From JAWKOK01 sp963698255 (GTDB lineage Bacteria > Chloroflexota > Anaerolineae > Caldilineales > Caldilineaceae), in NCBI GenBank assembly GCA_963698255.1, contig CAVOQD010000011.1, positions 186,001 to 250,000 of the forward strand: a DNA stretch of 64,000 bases, in the 5' to 3' direction. Shown here piece after piece: positions 1-9,450 of the stretch (within the stretch, counting starts at the first letter, position 1; every line of letters begins with the position of its first letter). The position numbers and the translations under genes are program-made. Below the pieces are notes generated by a model that saw only the letters and a list, made by a program, of their open reading frames with translations, was not told where the DNA came from and did not search any database.

Positions 1-615
1 CCGCTGGACGAACTGACCGAGCGCATCGTCGCCAAGCTGCCGCCGGCGGCCAAGGTCCACGCCATTGAAGAAGTGCCGCTCAAGACCGAGTCGTTGCAGA
101 GCGTGCTGATCGGCGCCGACTACACGATCCTGATCTACACCGATCCCGGCGAGCTGGCTGACGAAGTGCTGATCGAGCGCATTGATGCCCTGCTGGCCAT
201 GGAGAGCGTCCCGCGCAAGCGTCAACGCAAGGGTCGCAACTATGTCTACAACCTGCGGCCGCTGGTGTTGGAACTGGAATATCGCGGCTACGACGACGAA
301 CGCGAAGAGCATCGCATCTTCCTGCGTGTGCAACAGCGGGCCGGCGCCACCGGCCGACCGGACGACGTAGTCGATGCACTCGGGCTGGACGACTATGCGC
401 GCACGCTGCGTCGCGACCGGCTCTACGTCAGCAACGTGGAGGAAGACGTCGCAGCCTTCGCCCGCTATCCGGTCATCTCGCAGGAATCGATATTGATCTC
501 GGCAGATCCCGCTCCGCCCAAGAAACGACAGCGTCGACGCAAGCCGCGCAAGAAAGAGGGGGGCGAACAGGGCCAGCGTTCCATGAACGAACGCGCCGCG
601 GATGAGTTTGCATAG
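1..615 (+). CDS. DUF2344 / TIGR03936-type radical-SAM-linked protein, 3' part
   Basis: The reading frame is open from the first base of the window, so the 5' end lies outside. The visible 204 residues include an alternating beta/alpha segment with the motif YNLRPLVLELEY and a later RIFLRVQQRAGATGRPDDVV. Both are typical of the C-terminal half of the DUF2344 family, which is fused to or adjacent to a B12-binding radical-SAM protein. The biochemical role of the family is not known to me. The tail from about residue 160 is very basic (KKRQRRRKPRKKEGG), possibly for nucleic-acid contact. The stop is TAG at 613-615. No partner radical-SAM gene is visible; it would lie upstream. Confidence 0.75.
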   Translation, partial: PLDELTERIVAKLPPAAKVHAIEEVPLKTESLQSVLIGADYTILIYTDPGELADEVLIERIDALLAMESVPRKRQRKGRNYVYNLRPLVLELEYRGYDDEREEHRIFLRVQQRAGATGRPDDVVDALGLDDYARTLRRDRLYVSNVEEDVAAFARYPVISQESILISADPAPPKKRQRRRKPRKKEGGEQGQRSMNERAADEFA

Positions 616-1158
616 GTGGAAAGGACTCTTTATCACGGCCATATCCTTCATGCAATCTATGGAAGTGCGGCCACTTTTTATTGTGCAAATCCGTCATTCA
701 AATGCCAGATCAAACGGGTATCATTGTGCGGATAGACATTTGTCGGTATGTCTTAATCCAGCCCGATAGGGTTGTAGCTGCTTTTGGGCTCGACAACAGC
801 ATCAGATCGCGAATAAGTGAGTGACACAATTGACCTCCGTTGACCAATCGTGTAAGGTGTAGTCTGTGAGCTTTGTACCAACCAATCCGGCTCGCAGCCT
901 CCTATTTGATCCTGATACTGTAACTGTACGGCCTGCCGCAGATAGACCGCGGATTAGGCGAATCAGGCGGATGCAACCGGATAAAAACCGAAAAAATATC
1001 CGGCTTTGTCCGCCAGATCAGCCTAATCCGCGGTCTATTCGGTCGCTGCCTGTATAGTTACCTGATACTTTGTCCGTCAAGGACCGACCGACAGCGTTTC
1101 GTTCCGCCAACAGCCAAAACCGAAATCATCCGTTCACCACACGTCGATCCAAAAAATC
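616..1158. other. Intergenic region with palindrome and weak promoter
   Basis: No convincing gene lies here. The short open frame at 866-1057 is made by the inverted repeat at 942-1038. A possible sigma70-like promoter, TTGACC (830-835), 17 nt, TAAGGT (853-858), precedes the transporter operon, but its -10 is poor. Beyond the main palindrome there are weaker outer arms around 912-930 and 1050-1068. Confidence 0.5.
942..1038. repeat. Inverted repeat, family C (ATAGACCGCGGATTAGGC ends)
   Basis: Arms at 942-959 and 1021-1038 are exact reverse complements, with a further imperfect stem inside. The same end sequence occurs at 35553-35648 and 38332-38420 with different inner sequence, so this is a dispersed family. 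It lies between a gene end and the transporter operon. Confidence 0.85.
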
Positions 1159-2309
1159 ATGACGAACGAAGTGAATCGATCTTCAGCCAGCAAGAGTGTC
1201 ATTTCGGATCGATTGTTCGATCTGGCCATGCCGATTCTTGCCGTGTTGGCCGCCATGGTCGTCGGCGGCATCCTGTTGCTTCTGCTGGGCGTCAACCCTT
1301 TTGAAGCCTACGGCGCCATGTTCAAAGGCGCGTTGGGCAACGTCAGCGGCCTGACCCAGACGTTGACCAAGATGACCCCGCTGCTTCTGGTGGCGCTGGG
1401 CATCTGCATCGCCTTCCGCGGCGGCGTCATCAACATCGGCGGCGAAGGACAGATCATCATCGGGGCCATCGCGGCGAGCGCCGTGGCACTGGCTTTCCCC
1501 GAGTGGCCGCGCTGGCTTCTGCTGCCGCTGAGCCTGATCGCCGGCGCACTGGGCGGCGCATTTTGGGGCGGCATTGCCGGCGTGCTCAAGGCCCGCCTCA
1601 ATGTCAACGAGATCCTCACCACGGTGATGCTCAACGCCATCGCCTTCCAGCTCATGAACTACCTGCTGCGCGGCCCCATGCTCGATCCGGAACAGATCGA
1701 GGCGGGCACCAACATCCCGCAGACGGCGGCGCTGCCCGAGCAGGTCTGGCTGCTGCGCCTCGTCCCGCGCACCTTGCTGCACTCCGGCCTGATCCTTGCC
1801 ATCATTCTGGCCTTCGTGGTCTATCTCTTCCTCTGGCGAACCACCATCGGCTATCGCATTCGGGCGGTCGGGCTCAGCCCGGCGGCCTCACGCTATGCGG
1901 GCATTCCGGTGCGTTCGTACCTGGCGCTGTCGATGATTCTCAGCGGCAGCTTCGCCGGCCTGGCCGGAGCCGTCGAGGTGACCGGCGTCCACCACCGCAT
2001 GATCGAGGGCCTATCCGGCGGCTACGGATTCAGCGGCATTGTGGCGGCCCTCTTCGGCCAGTTGCATCCGCTGGGCGCCATTCCGGCCTCCTTCTTCTTC
2101 GCGTCCTGCTGGTCGGCGCGGACAAGATGCAGCGCACCATGCAGGTGCCGAGCGCGCTGGTCGTCACGCTCAACGGCCTGATCGTGCTGTTCGTGGTGTC
2201 GAGCGAAATTTTCGCACGCAGGCGCTCGCGGCGGCGGGTCTCTGTCGATTCGAGTGAGCCGCCGGCAACATCAACGATGCACTTGAGTGAGGAGGTCGTC
2301 GGTGGTTAG
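1159..2309 (+). CDS. ABC transporter permease, BMP/nucleoside type (YufP-like), frameshifted
   Basis: Integral membrane permease of the branched-chain/ribose (BPD_transp_2) superfamily, about 380 residues after correction. It has a first hydrophobic segment near residues 20-45 and the family signature INIGGEGQIIIGAIAAS followed by further membrane spans. It should form the channel of an importer with the next permease, the BMP lipoprotein at 3396 and the ATPase at 4579. The frame breaks near 2103: after PASFFF the expected LLVGADKMQRTMQVPSALVV is read in another frame. One missing base, probably a G, restores it. The stop then lies at 2307-2309, overlapping the next start. The start is ATG 1159. 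Confidence 0.8.
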
Positions 2310-3235
2310 TGAACTCTTCACGGTCGCAGTGCTGGTCGGCATTGCCCACAGCGGCATCCGCCTGGCCACGCCCTATCTGTTTGCCTCGCTGGGCGAAATG
2401 TTCGGCCAGCGGTCGGGCGTGCTCAACCTGGGCGTCGAGGGCATCATGCTCATGGGCGCGTTCTCGGCCTTCTACGTCGTCTACAGCGACCGGCAATCTC
2501 TGGTTGGCGGTGGGCGTCGCCCTGATCGTCGGCATGGCCATGGGCCTGCTGATGGCCGTGGTCAGCGTCACCATGCAGGCCGAGCAGGGCATCAGCGGCA
2601 TCGGCCTCTACCTCTTCGGTCTGGGCCTCAGCAGCCTGCTCTTCAAGACGATGATCGGCTCGGTCTCAAGCGTCACCGGTTTTCAGAAGCTGCACATCCC
2701 GTTCCTGAGCGACATCCCCATCATCGGCGAGATCTTCTTCGACCACAGCATTCTGGTCTATCTGGCCTATCTGATGGTGCCGGTCAGCTATTTCGTGCTC
2801 AACAAGACCAACTTCGGCCTGAAGATCCGTGCCGTCGGCCAGAACCCGGAGGCCGCCGATACGCTGGGCGTCAGCGTCTACGGCGTGCGCTACGCCACGA
2901 CGATTCTCGGCTCGGGCATGGCCGGCATTGCCGGCGCGTCGCTGAGCATCGGCCTGCTCAACGTCTTCCAGGAGAACATGATCAACGGCATCGGCTTCAT
3001 CGCCGTGGCCCTGGTCTATTTCGGCGGCTGGCGGCCGTTCGGCATTCTGGGCGGCGCGCTGCTCTTCAGCACGGTCAACGCCCTGCAACTCTGGATCCAG
3101 GTGCTGGGCCTGCCCATCGCCTCCGACCTGGCGGTCATGTTGCCCTATGTGTTGACCATCGTGGCCCTGGCCCTTGCCGTGCGCCAGGTGCAGCAGCCGG
3201 CGGCGTTGACGAAACCGTATGAACGAGGGGAATGA
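2302..3235 (+). CDS. ABC transporter permease, BMP/nucleoside type (YufQ-like), frameshifted
   Basis: Second permease of the importer, about 310 residues. The family hallmark GERSGVLNLGVEGIM is present as GQRSGVLNLGVEGIML near residue 32, and LKIRAVGQNPEAADTLG lies in the cytoplasmic loop that normally contacts the ATPase. The GTG start at 2302 overlaps the previous stop by 8 nt and follows GGAGG at 2291-2295, which argues for translational coupling. A single extra base near 2487 moves the reading from YVVYS to TGNLWLAVGVALIVG. The stop TGA is at 3233-3235, directly against a palindrome. Function is inferred from the operon partners; nucleosides are the commonest BMP-system substrates. Confidence 0.8.
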
Positions 3236-3236
3236 T

Positions 3237-3345
3237 AGGGTGACATAGGTGATGGTGGATTGACAATTGTGAATGTCACTGATCTTCATTGTCACCTACT
3301 CACCACTGTCAACTCCCTCACCTTGTCACTTTCAGATTACGTGAT
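3237..3345. repeat. Inverted repeat built from GTGACA/GGTGA words
   Basis: The left half runs through GGGTGACATAGGTGATGG and the right half through complementary TGTCACCTACTCACC and CACCTTGTCAC words. The fold is imperfect but long. Similar word-built hairpins occur at 4447-4566 and 36978-37093. It fills the gap between the permease and the BMP lipoprotein, so it may act as a processing or attenuation site within the operon. Confidence 0.6.
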
Positions 3346-3395
3346 AGTTTTCATATGTCAAACAATTCAATACGATCCAAAAGGAGAGACCCAAA

Positions 3396-4444
3396 ATGCG
3401 TAAACGAATGATGATCGTAGCTTTGCTGAGTCTGTTGGTGTTGGTGATGGCGGCCTGTGCGGCGCCGGCTGCGCCCGCGGCTGACACGGGCGGCGATGCG
3501 GCGGCAGCCGATAGCGGCGAAGCGGCCATGGAGCAGTTCCGTGTGGCCATCGTCATGCCCAGCACCATCACCGACCTGGCCTGGAGCCAGGCCATGTACG
3601 ACGGCCTGGTCGCCGTCCAGAGCCGAAATGGGCGGCGAGGATGCCATGGAGATCGCCTACTCCGAGAGCATGTTCAACGTGGCCGACGCGGCCGCGGCCA
3701 TCCGCGACTATGCGGCCGACGGCTATGACCTGGTCATCGCCCACGGCACCCAGTACGGCAACTCCATGTTCGAAGTCGCCACCGACTTCCCCGAGACCAG
3801 CTTCGCCTGGGGCACGGCCGTCGATACCGGCGCTGAGGACGGCTACGACCAATGTCTTCGCCTACGAAGCCAATGCCCAGGAAGGCGGCTACGTCAACGG
3901 CGTGATCGCGGCCATGCTCAACGAATCCGGCGTGGTCGGCGTGGTCGGCCCGGTCGAGGCAGGCGATGCCAAGCTCTACATCGACGGCTTCGTCAACGGC
4001 GTGACGGCGACCAACCCGGACATCGAGGTCAACATCAGCTACACCGGCTCCTTCGGCGACACCGCACTGGCCGCCGAAGCCGCCAACACCCACATCAGCG
4101 CCGGCGCCGACATCCTGACCGGCTCGGCCCAGCAGGTTGTGGGCGCGGTCGGTTCGGCCAAGGACGCAGGCGTGCCCTGGCTCGGCACCCAGAGCGACCA
4201 GTCCTCGCTGGCCCCTGAGTTGGTCGTCGCCAACCAGGTCTACGACTGGACCGGCACCATCAACGACATGATCGCCAAGATCAACAGCGGCGAACTGGGC
4301 GGCACCGCCTACATCATCACCCTGGAGAACGACGGCCTCAAGGTCGTCTTCAACGACGGCTACGCGGTCTCCGACGAGGTCAAGGCCGCGGCCGATGCAG
4401 CGATTCAGGGCATTGTTGACGGCAGTATTGTTGCGATGGAATAG
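3396..4444 (+). CDS. BMP family ABC transporter substrate-binding lipoprotein, frameshifted twice
   Basis: Extracytoplasmic binding protein of the basic membrane protein (BMP/Med, PnrA-like) family. It begins with a lipoprotein signal peptide, MRKRMMIVALL then LVMAAC, with the lipid-bearing cysteine at residue 21 and an Ala/Pro/Asp-rich tether. The mature part shows FRVAIVMPSTITDLAWSQ, the AIRDYAADGYDLVIAHG segment and the sugar-side motif TGSAQQVVGAVGSAKDAG. GGAG just upstream sets ATG 3396. Extra bases near 3621 and 3850 break the frame twice, and both sides of each break match the family continuously. The likely substrate is a nucleoside or a related sugar. Its place between the permease and ATPase genes supports one transport operon. 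Confidence 0.85.
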
Positions 4445-4446
4445 CT

Positions 4447-4566
4447 TGCTGTGACAAGGTGACAGTGGTGAGTGGTGGATGTCAGGGTGAATTGTTCGTC
4501 ATCCAGACGCCTTGCAGTTCATCCAGTCACCATTGTCACCTTGTCACCCCCTCACCCTGTCACCCT
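4447..4566. repeat. Inverted repeat built from GGTGACA words
   Basis: The left part holds TGTGACAAGGTGACAGTGG. The right part holds CACCATTGTCACCTTGTCACC and CACCCTGTCACC. It is the same word style as 3237-3345, and sits between the lipoprotein and ATPase genes. Confidence 0.6.
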
Positions 4567-4578
4567 AAAGAAACTACT

Positions 4579-6138
4579 ATGACCGAAAACAACAACAACC
4601 TCCTCCCCACCGGCCGGCCACGCATCGAGCACATGGAGATGCGCGATATCGTCAAGCGTTTTCCGGGCGTGCTTGCCTGCGACCACGTGAACTTCGACGT
4701 GCGCGCCGGCGAGGTGCATGCGCTGCTGGGCGAAAACGGCGCGGGCAAGTCGACGCTCATGAAGATCCTGTACGGGCTTTACCGGCAGGACGAGGGCGAG
4801 ATCCTGCTCAACGGCGCAGGTGGTCGATATCAACTCGCCCACCGACGCCATCGACCTGGGCATCGGCATGATCCACCAGCACTTCATGCTCGTGGACACG
4901 CTGACCGTCACCGAAAACGTGGCGCTGGGGCTTTCGTCCAGCCGCGGCCCGATCCTCGATCTGGATGTGGTCGAGAAGCGCATTCTGGAACTGTCCGACA
5001 CCTACGGGCTGAGCGTCGATCCGAAAGCCACGGTCTGGACGCTGGCCGTCGGCGAACGCCAGCGCGTCGAGATCATCAAGGCGCTCTATCGCGGCGCAGC
5101 CCTGCTCATCCTCGACGAGCCGACCGCGGTGCTGACGCCCCAGGAGGTCGACGAGCTCTTCGAGACGCTGCACCAGATGGCCAAGGACGGCCACAGCCTG
5201 ATCTTCATCAGCCACAAGCTGCACGAGGTCATCGCGCTCAGCGACCGCATCACCGTCCTGCGCGAGGGCGCACTGGTCGGCACTGTGCCCAACGACGGCA
5301 TCACCCGCGGCGAACTGGCGCGCATGATGGTCGGTCGAGACGTGCTGCTCGAACGCGAGTGGACAGCCGTGGAACAGGGCGATGTACATTTGCGTGTCGA
5401 GGGCGTCAGCGCCCTGGGCATTGCCGGCACCGAGGCCTTGGACGACGTCACATTTGATGTTCACAAGGGCGAAATTCTGGGCATCGCCGGCGTCAGCGGC
5501 AACGGCCAGAAGGAACTGGCCGAGGTCATCGCCGGTCTGCGCGAGACCACCAGCGGACGTGTGATCAAGGGCGGCGTGGACATTTCCAATTGGTCGCCCG
5601 GCAAACGCACCGAATCGGGCCTGGGCTACATCCCCGAGGAACGCATGCACGACGGCGTGGTGCAGCAGTTCAGCGTGGCCGAGAATCTGATTCTCCAGGA
5701 CCACACGCGCCCGCCCTTCAGCAAACGAACCTTCCTCAATTTTAAGGCCATCGCCAAGGTGAGCCGCGAACTGGTCTCCGACTTCCGCATCAAGACGCCC
5801 AGCATCGACACGCCGATCAAGAGCCTGTCGGGCGGCAACATCCAGAAGGTCGTCATGGCCCGCGAGCTTGCCGCGTGACCCCGACGTGCTGATGGCCGCC
5901 CAGCCGACCCGCGGCGTCGACATCGGCGCCACCGAGTACATCCACGCAGCGCCTGCTGGCCCAGCGCGCCAGCGGCACCGCCACCATCCTCATCTCCGAG
6001 GATCTGGACGAGGTCCTCGCCCTCTCCGACCGCATCGCCGTGCTGTACGAAGGCCGCGTCATGGGCATCGTCAACCGCGATGACACGTCGGCCGAAGAGT
6101 TGGGCTTGATGATGGCGGGCGTGACGACGGCAACCTGA
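4579..6138 (+). CDS. ABC transporter ATPase, dual-domain sugar/nucleoside type, three frameshifts
   Basis: Cytoplasmic ATPase of about 518 residues with two fused ATP-binding domains, as in RbsA/MglA and YufO. Domain 1 has Walker A GENGAGKST, Q-loop IGMIHQHFMLVDTLTVTENV, signature LAVGERQRVEIIKAL and Walker B LLILDEPTAVL. Domain 2 has the degenerate Walker A AGVSGNGQKEL, YIPEERMHDG and signature SLSGGNIQKVVMAREL. Extra single bases near 4816, 5873 and 5946 break the frame. The last two split ARELARDPDVL and TEYIHQRLLAQ. Walker B of domain 2 reads VLMAAQPTRGVD, where family members usually have an E-P-T-R-G pattern. It powers the permeases at 1159 and 2302. Confidence 0.88.
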
Positions 6139-6163
6139 CACGCTTCCCATTTTCGCCAATCGC

Positions 6164-6192
6164 TTGCTCCGTGCCGTGCGAGATGCTACAAT
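6164..6192 (+). promoter_or_regulatory. Sigma70-type promoter for the DUF433 gene
   Basis: TTGCTC (6164-6169), 17 nt, TACAAT (6187-6192). Predicted start of transcription is near 6199, about 58 nt before the start codon at 6257. Confidence 0.6.
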
Positions 6193-6256
6193 GGCTGTAC
6201 GATGAAGAGAGCCGTTCGGTTCTCGCCATTCAGTTCTCGTAGTGTAGGAGCAGTCC

Positions 6257-6568
6257 GTGCTGACCAAGACAACCTACGAACACATTCTCATTGATGATCA
6301 TGGCATTCCCCAGATTGCCGGCGCCAACACCAAGGTGGTCGAACTGGTGCTGGACAACCTAGCCTATGGCTGGAGTCCGGAGGAACTGGCGTTTCAGCAT
6401 TCGCACCTCACATTGGGCCAGATCCATTCCGCCCTGGCCTACTACTATGATCACCGGGACGAGATCGACCAGAATATCGAACGCCGGTTGCACGATGTCG
6501 AGACCATGCAACGTTCTTCCGTAGAGACCCGGTTCACGAAACGACTGAGCGCTCAGAACTTGATCTGA
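6257..6568 (+). CDS. DUF433 domain protein (antitoxin-like), orphan
   Basis: 103 residues with a DUF433 winged-helix-like fold. GIPQIAGANTKVVELVLDNLAYGWSPEEL and then LTLGQIHSALAYYYDHRDEI match the usual layout GxPxIxGTRIxVxxV...GxSxEEI...LTxxxVxxAlayY. Such proteins often act as the antitoxin and DNA-binding partner of a PIN-like DUF5615 toxin encoded immediately downstream. Here no toxin follows; the next 380 bases hold a palindrome and FGE debris. The canonical arginine of GTR is replaced by Asn-Thr. It starts at GTG 6257 after GTAGGAGCA. Confidence 0.7.
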   Translation: MLTKTTYEHILIDDHGIPQIAGANTKVVELVLDNLAYGWSPEELAFQHSHLTLGQIHSALAYYYDHRDEIDQNIERRLHDVETMQRSSVETRFTKRLSAQNLI

Positions 6569-6583
6569 TGTCCATCACCGTTC

Positions 6584-6657
6584 TGTAGCACGACATTTAT
6601 GTCGTAGCCCCCTTTGCCGGCTGAGCCGGACTGCTACGACATAAATGTCGTGCTACA
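6584..6657. repeat. Perfect 25-bp inverted repeat with self-palindromic arms
   Basis: Arms 6584-6608 and 6633-6657 are exact reverse complements. Each arm also contains the inner palindrome CGACATTTATGTCG, and the 24-nt loop contains GCCGGCTGAGCCGG. It can therefore fold as one long stem or as several small hairpins. The architecture is that of the repeat at 9237-9302, with unrelated sequence. Confidence 0.9.
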
Positions 6658-6689
6658 AAGCCGACCACACACTTCACCCCATTCACGGC

Positions 6690-6745
6690 GGCACGCACGT
6701 TGTTCGGGTTGTTGTTCCACGCCCCGCACGACGTCTTAGCCGATC
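6690..6745 (-). repeat. TR-like asparagine-rich FGE fragment (possible DGR template remnant)
   Basis: Read on the minus strand, this stretch gives TGG AAC AAC AAC CCG AAC AAC GTG, then CGT GCC GCC: W-N-N-N-P-N-N-V-R-A-A. This is an AAC-rich sequence like the template repeats of diversity-generating retroelements. It corresponds to the WYNGPHNVRSA block at 6880-6945. It has no reading frame of its own and runs into the palindrome at 6584-6657. Confidence 0.4.
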
Positions 6746-6755
6746 CCCGCAACGC

Positions 6756-6771
6756 GGACCCAAGGGTCCGT
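6756..6771. repeat. Short GC-rich hairpin between VR-like and TR-like segments
   Basis: CGGACCC, AA, GGGTCCG forms a perfect 7-bp stem. It lies just 3' (minus strand) of the FGE-type C-terminal coding segment. Hairpins downstream of the variable repeat are a known feature of diversity-generating retroelements. Confidence 0.45.
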
Positions 6772-6798
6772 TTTAGCCATGATCAATACGAAGCTGTA

Positions 6799-6999
6799 TC
6801 AGTCGCCTTTGCGGCGCACATTCAAATATCGGGGGCGAAACCACCAACCGCAACCCCAGTCAGAGTCGCGCCGGTAGCCGTGAGCGTACCAGTCCCGACG
6901 GGCGGACCGCACGTTGTGTGGGCCGTTGTACCACGACCCGCCACGCATGACAAAGAATTCACCCGTCGCTGTCTCCTCGACGAATGGCATCTTCCCCAA
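6799..6999 (-). pseudogene. C-terminal fragment of an FGE-sulfatase (SUMF1-like) protein
   Basis: A 66-codon frame carries FFVMRGGSWYNGPHNVRSAR, the classical C-terminal block of formylglycine-generating-enzyme-like (C-type-lectin fold) proteins, followed by RRDWYAHGYRRDSDWGCG. The rest of the several-hundred-residue domain is missing. The frame begins inside the 3' end of dinB and overlaps it, so the fragment was probably joined here by recombination. The variable-looking residues are largely written with NNC codons (TAC, GGC, CAC, GAC), as expected of a DGR variable repeat but also of GC-rich codon use. It is unlikely to be a functional gene. Confidence 0.6.
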
Positions 7000-8191
7000 A
7001 GCGCTCGCTGAGCGTCTCCACCACGCTGCGCAGTCGCTCCTGCTTTTCGATCAATTCCTCGGCGCTGCGATATTCGTCGGTCTCCAGATCCCAGAGCTGT
7101 GGCTGATAGGGCTGCTCGCCCAGGCCGCTGACGCCCACGCCCAGCAGCCGAACCGGCTCGTTGCCGACCCACAATCGCTCAAACAACATCAGCGCGGCAC
7201 GGTGGATCTCGTCGGCGTCGTTGGTCGGCTTGGGCAGGGTCATCTGGCGCGAGGGGGTGGTGAAGTCGGACCAGCGCAGCTTGAGCTTGACGGTGGCGCC
7301 GGCGGTCTGCTTGCGCTTGAGCCGGCGGGCCACGCCTTCGGAGAGTCGGCGTAGCGTCTGGCGCAGTTCGACACCGTCGCTCACGTCCCGCGTGAAGGTG
7401 GTCTCCTGGCTGACCGACTTGGGTTCACGGTAGGTGACGACCGGGCGCTCGTCGATGCCACGGGCGCGCACGGCCAAGTCAGCGCCGTGCTTGCCGAAGA
7501 GACGGGCAAGCTCGGCATCCGGCCAGCGGGCGATGTCGCCGATGGTCTGAATGCCCAGTTCGTGCAGGCGCTGGGCCGTCTTGGGACCCACGCCCCACAG
7601 TTCTTCGCAGGGCAACGGAGCCAGGAACTCGGCCTCCTGGCCCGGCGGCACCACCTGGATGGCATTGGGCGGACCATCGCCCCGAGCAGCAGCCTTGCCC
7701 ACGTTGTTGGCGATCTTGGCGACCAGCTTGTTGGTCGAAACGCCCAGCGAGCAGGGCAGCGACAACTCGCTGCGAATGGTCGTCTGCAAGTCCACGGCCA
7801 GGTCCACGGCCGATTCGGGGCGATCGCTGACGTCCAGAAAGGCCTCGTCGATGGAGATCTGCTCGACCAGCGGCGTGATGCGGTGCAGCCGCTCCATCAC
7901 CAGCTTGGAGACACGGCCATATTCCGTGTGGTCGCCGTGCACGATGCGCAACTCAGGGCAGAGCTTGACTGCGATGGCCATGGGCATGGCCGAATGAATG
8001 CCACGCCGGCGCGCCGGATAGGAGCAGGAGGCCACGACACCACGTTGATCCGGCTGACCGCCCACGGCGAAGGGGATGCCGCGCAGCGAACCATCACGCA
8101 GTTCTTCGACCGCGCAGAAGAAGGCGTCCAGATCTAGATGGATGATCTTGCGGAACGCCAAGCGTCCAGAGCCGTATGATCGATCCTCCAT
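6959..8191 (-). CDS. dinB: DNA polymerase IV (Y-family translesion polymerase)
   Basis: 410 residues, intact. Y-family motifs are in order: HLDLDAFFCAVEEL with the first catalytic Asp, YPARRRGIHSAMPM in the fingers, SIDEAFLDVSD with the Asp-Glu pair, and the GVSTNKLVAKIANNVGKA block. The helix-hairpin-helix thumb reads ELWGVGPKTAQRLHELGIQTIGD, and a little-finger domain follows. It performs error-prone bypass of damaged template bases. No beta-clamp motif of the usual QLxLF type is obvious at the very C-terminus (SERFGEDAIRRGDSDG), which may have been altered by the FGE fragment joined there. No LexA box was recognised upstream. Confidence 0.92.
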   Translation of the reverse strand: MEDRSYGSGRLAFRKIIHLDLDAFFCAVEELRDGSLRGIPFAVGGQPDQRGVVASCSYPARRRGIHSAMPMAIAVKLCPELRIVHGDHTEYGRVSKLVMERLHRITPLVEQISIDEAFLDVSDRPESAVDLAVDLQTTIRSELSLPCSLGVSTNKLVAKIANNVGKAAARGDGPPNAIQVVPPGQEAEFLAPLPCEELWGVGPKTAQRLHELGIQTIGDIARWPDAELARLFGKHGADLAVRARGIDERPVVTYREPKSVSQETTFTRDVSDGVELRQTLRRLSEGVARRLKRKQTAGATVKLKLRWSDFTTPSRQMTLPKPTNDADEIHRAALMLFERLWVGNEPVRLLGVGVSGLGEQPYQPQLWDLETDEYRSAEELIEKQERLRSVVETLSERFGEDAIRRGDSDG

Positions 8192-9198
8192 TTCCCCACA
8201 CGCCTACTGCCTCTGAATACCCCAATTCCTTGTTCACCACGCTCGGCAGCGGCTCACCGGCGGCGGCGACGTTGAGCAGGTTGGCCAGGTGGATCATGCG
8301 CCCTTCTTCGGCCGCACTGAGGTAGCCGGCCCGATGGGGGCTCATCACGACGTTGTCCAGTTCGTGGAAGGGGAAACGAGACGGCGGCGTGTCGGCCCGA
8401 TCTTCATCCGTCTTGGGATAGTTGTACCAGACGTCAATGCCGGCAGCCAGCAAGCGCCCGCTTGCCAATGCCTCGAAGAGCGCTTCCTCGTCGATGGTCG
8501 CCCCACGCCCGATGTTCACGACGATGGCGTCGTCGGGCAGTAGAGCGAGTTCGTCGGCCCCGATCATGCCCTGGGTCTCAGGCGTCAACGGCAGGATGTT
8601 GACCAGCGCATTCGCCCGCGGCAGCAGTTGGTGCAGCGCGCCCGGCGGGTAGACCTCTACATCGTTTCCATCGCCCGGCGCCGGCGGATCGCGGCGCACG
8701 CCGATGACGTTCATGCCCATTGCCTGGCAGATGGGCGCAAGATGCTGGCCGATCTGGCCGTAGCCAAGGATCAGCACCGTCTTGCCGTGCATCACGGCCA
8801 CCGGCGTCTCGGCGTAGCGGGAGCGCCAATCGCCGTTGCGCAGTTCACGATCGATGGGCACGACAAACTTGGCCGCCGACAGCAGCAAGGTCAACGCCAT
8901 CTCGGCGGTCGGCACGACGTTGTAGTGCAGATTGTGCAGCGATATCTGCGGGTAGCGGGCGACCAATTCGCAGGTCGGTGCGGGCACGCCGGCAAAGGGT
9001 ACGACCACGGCTCGCAGATTCGGGCTGGCCGTCATCTGCTGCTTCGGTGGGGAAGCCGGTGACCAGGATCTCGTAGTCCGCGGCATCAGGCTCGTCGGCG
9101 CTGGATGTGATGATCAGGCGCTCGTCTGCGTACTTGCGCAGCAGATCCACGCTACCCTTGTCATGAGATGATTGGCCGAAATGCACTCGCACAGTCAT
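8094..9198 (-). CDS. D-isomer-specific 2-hydroxyacid dehydrogenase, frameshifted
   Basis: About 367 residues, NAD(P)-dependent. The Rossmann motif is VLILGYGQIGQHLAPICQAMG. Also visible are NIGRGATIDEEAL with the conserved Arg, a long acidic insert, and MSPHRAGYLSA, in which the catalytic His normally follows Ser-Pro. It probably reduces or oxidises a 2-keto/2-hydroxy acid; the substrate cannot be told. ATG 9198 is preceded by GGAG. One extra base near 9042 breaks the frame after LVTGFPTE, and reading resumes at QQMTASPNLRAVVVPFAG. The frame as read runs 98 nt into dinB. The natural end may be near KELGY, so the last ~35 residues may be spurious. Confidence 0.78.
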
Positions 9199-9236
9199 GG
9201 ATTGTCTCCAGAAGGATAATTGCTCGGGATCACACC

Positions 9237-9302
9237 GTACCGCGGCATTCATGCCGCAAAGTCTTGCTTCGGTTGGGTGGGACGGCATGAATGCCGCGGT
9301 AC
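9237..9302. repeat. Perfect 20-bp inverted repeat with self-palindromic arms
   Basis: Arms 9237-9256 and 9283-9302 are exact reverse complements. Each contains the inner palindrome CGGCATTCATGCCG. It lies between two divergently transcribed genes. The design matches 6584-6657. Confidence 0.9.
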
Positions 9303-9450
9303 AATTATATCACCGGGCGGCGAGATTCAGGAGCGGTTCATTGATGCCACCAGTGACTTGCACAAGTATGGTCAAGGCTGTAGACTCGTGAGAAAGATAA
9401 TCGTTTACAGACACAGATACAGATCCCGAAACCAGAGCAGGAGGCAGACG

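Noticed and set aside
866..1057. 63-codon open frame upstream of the transporter operon
   Set aside because: It is produced by the family C palindrome and has no protein-like features.
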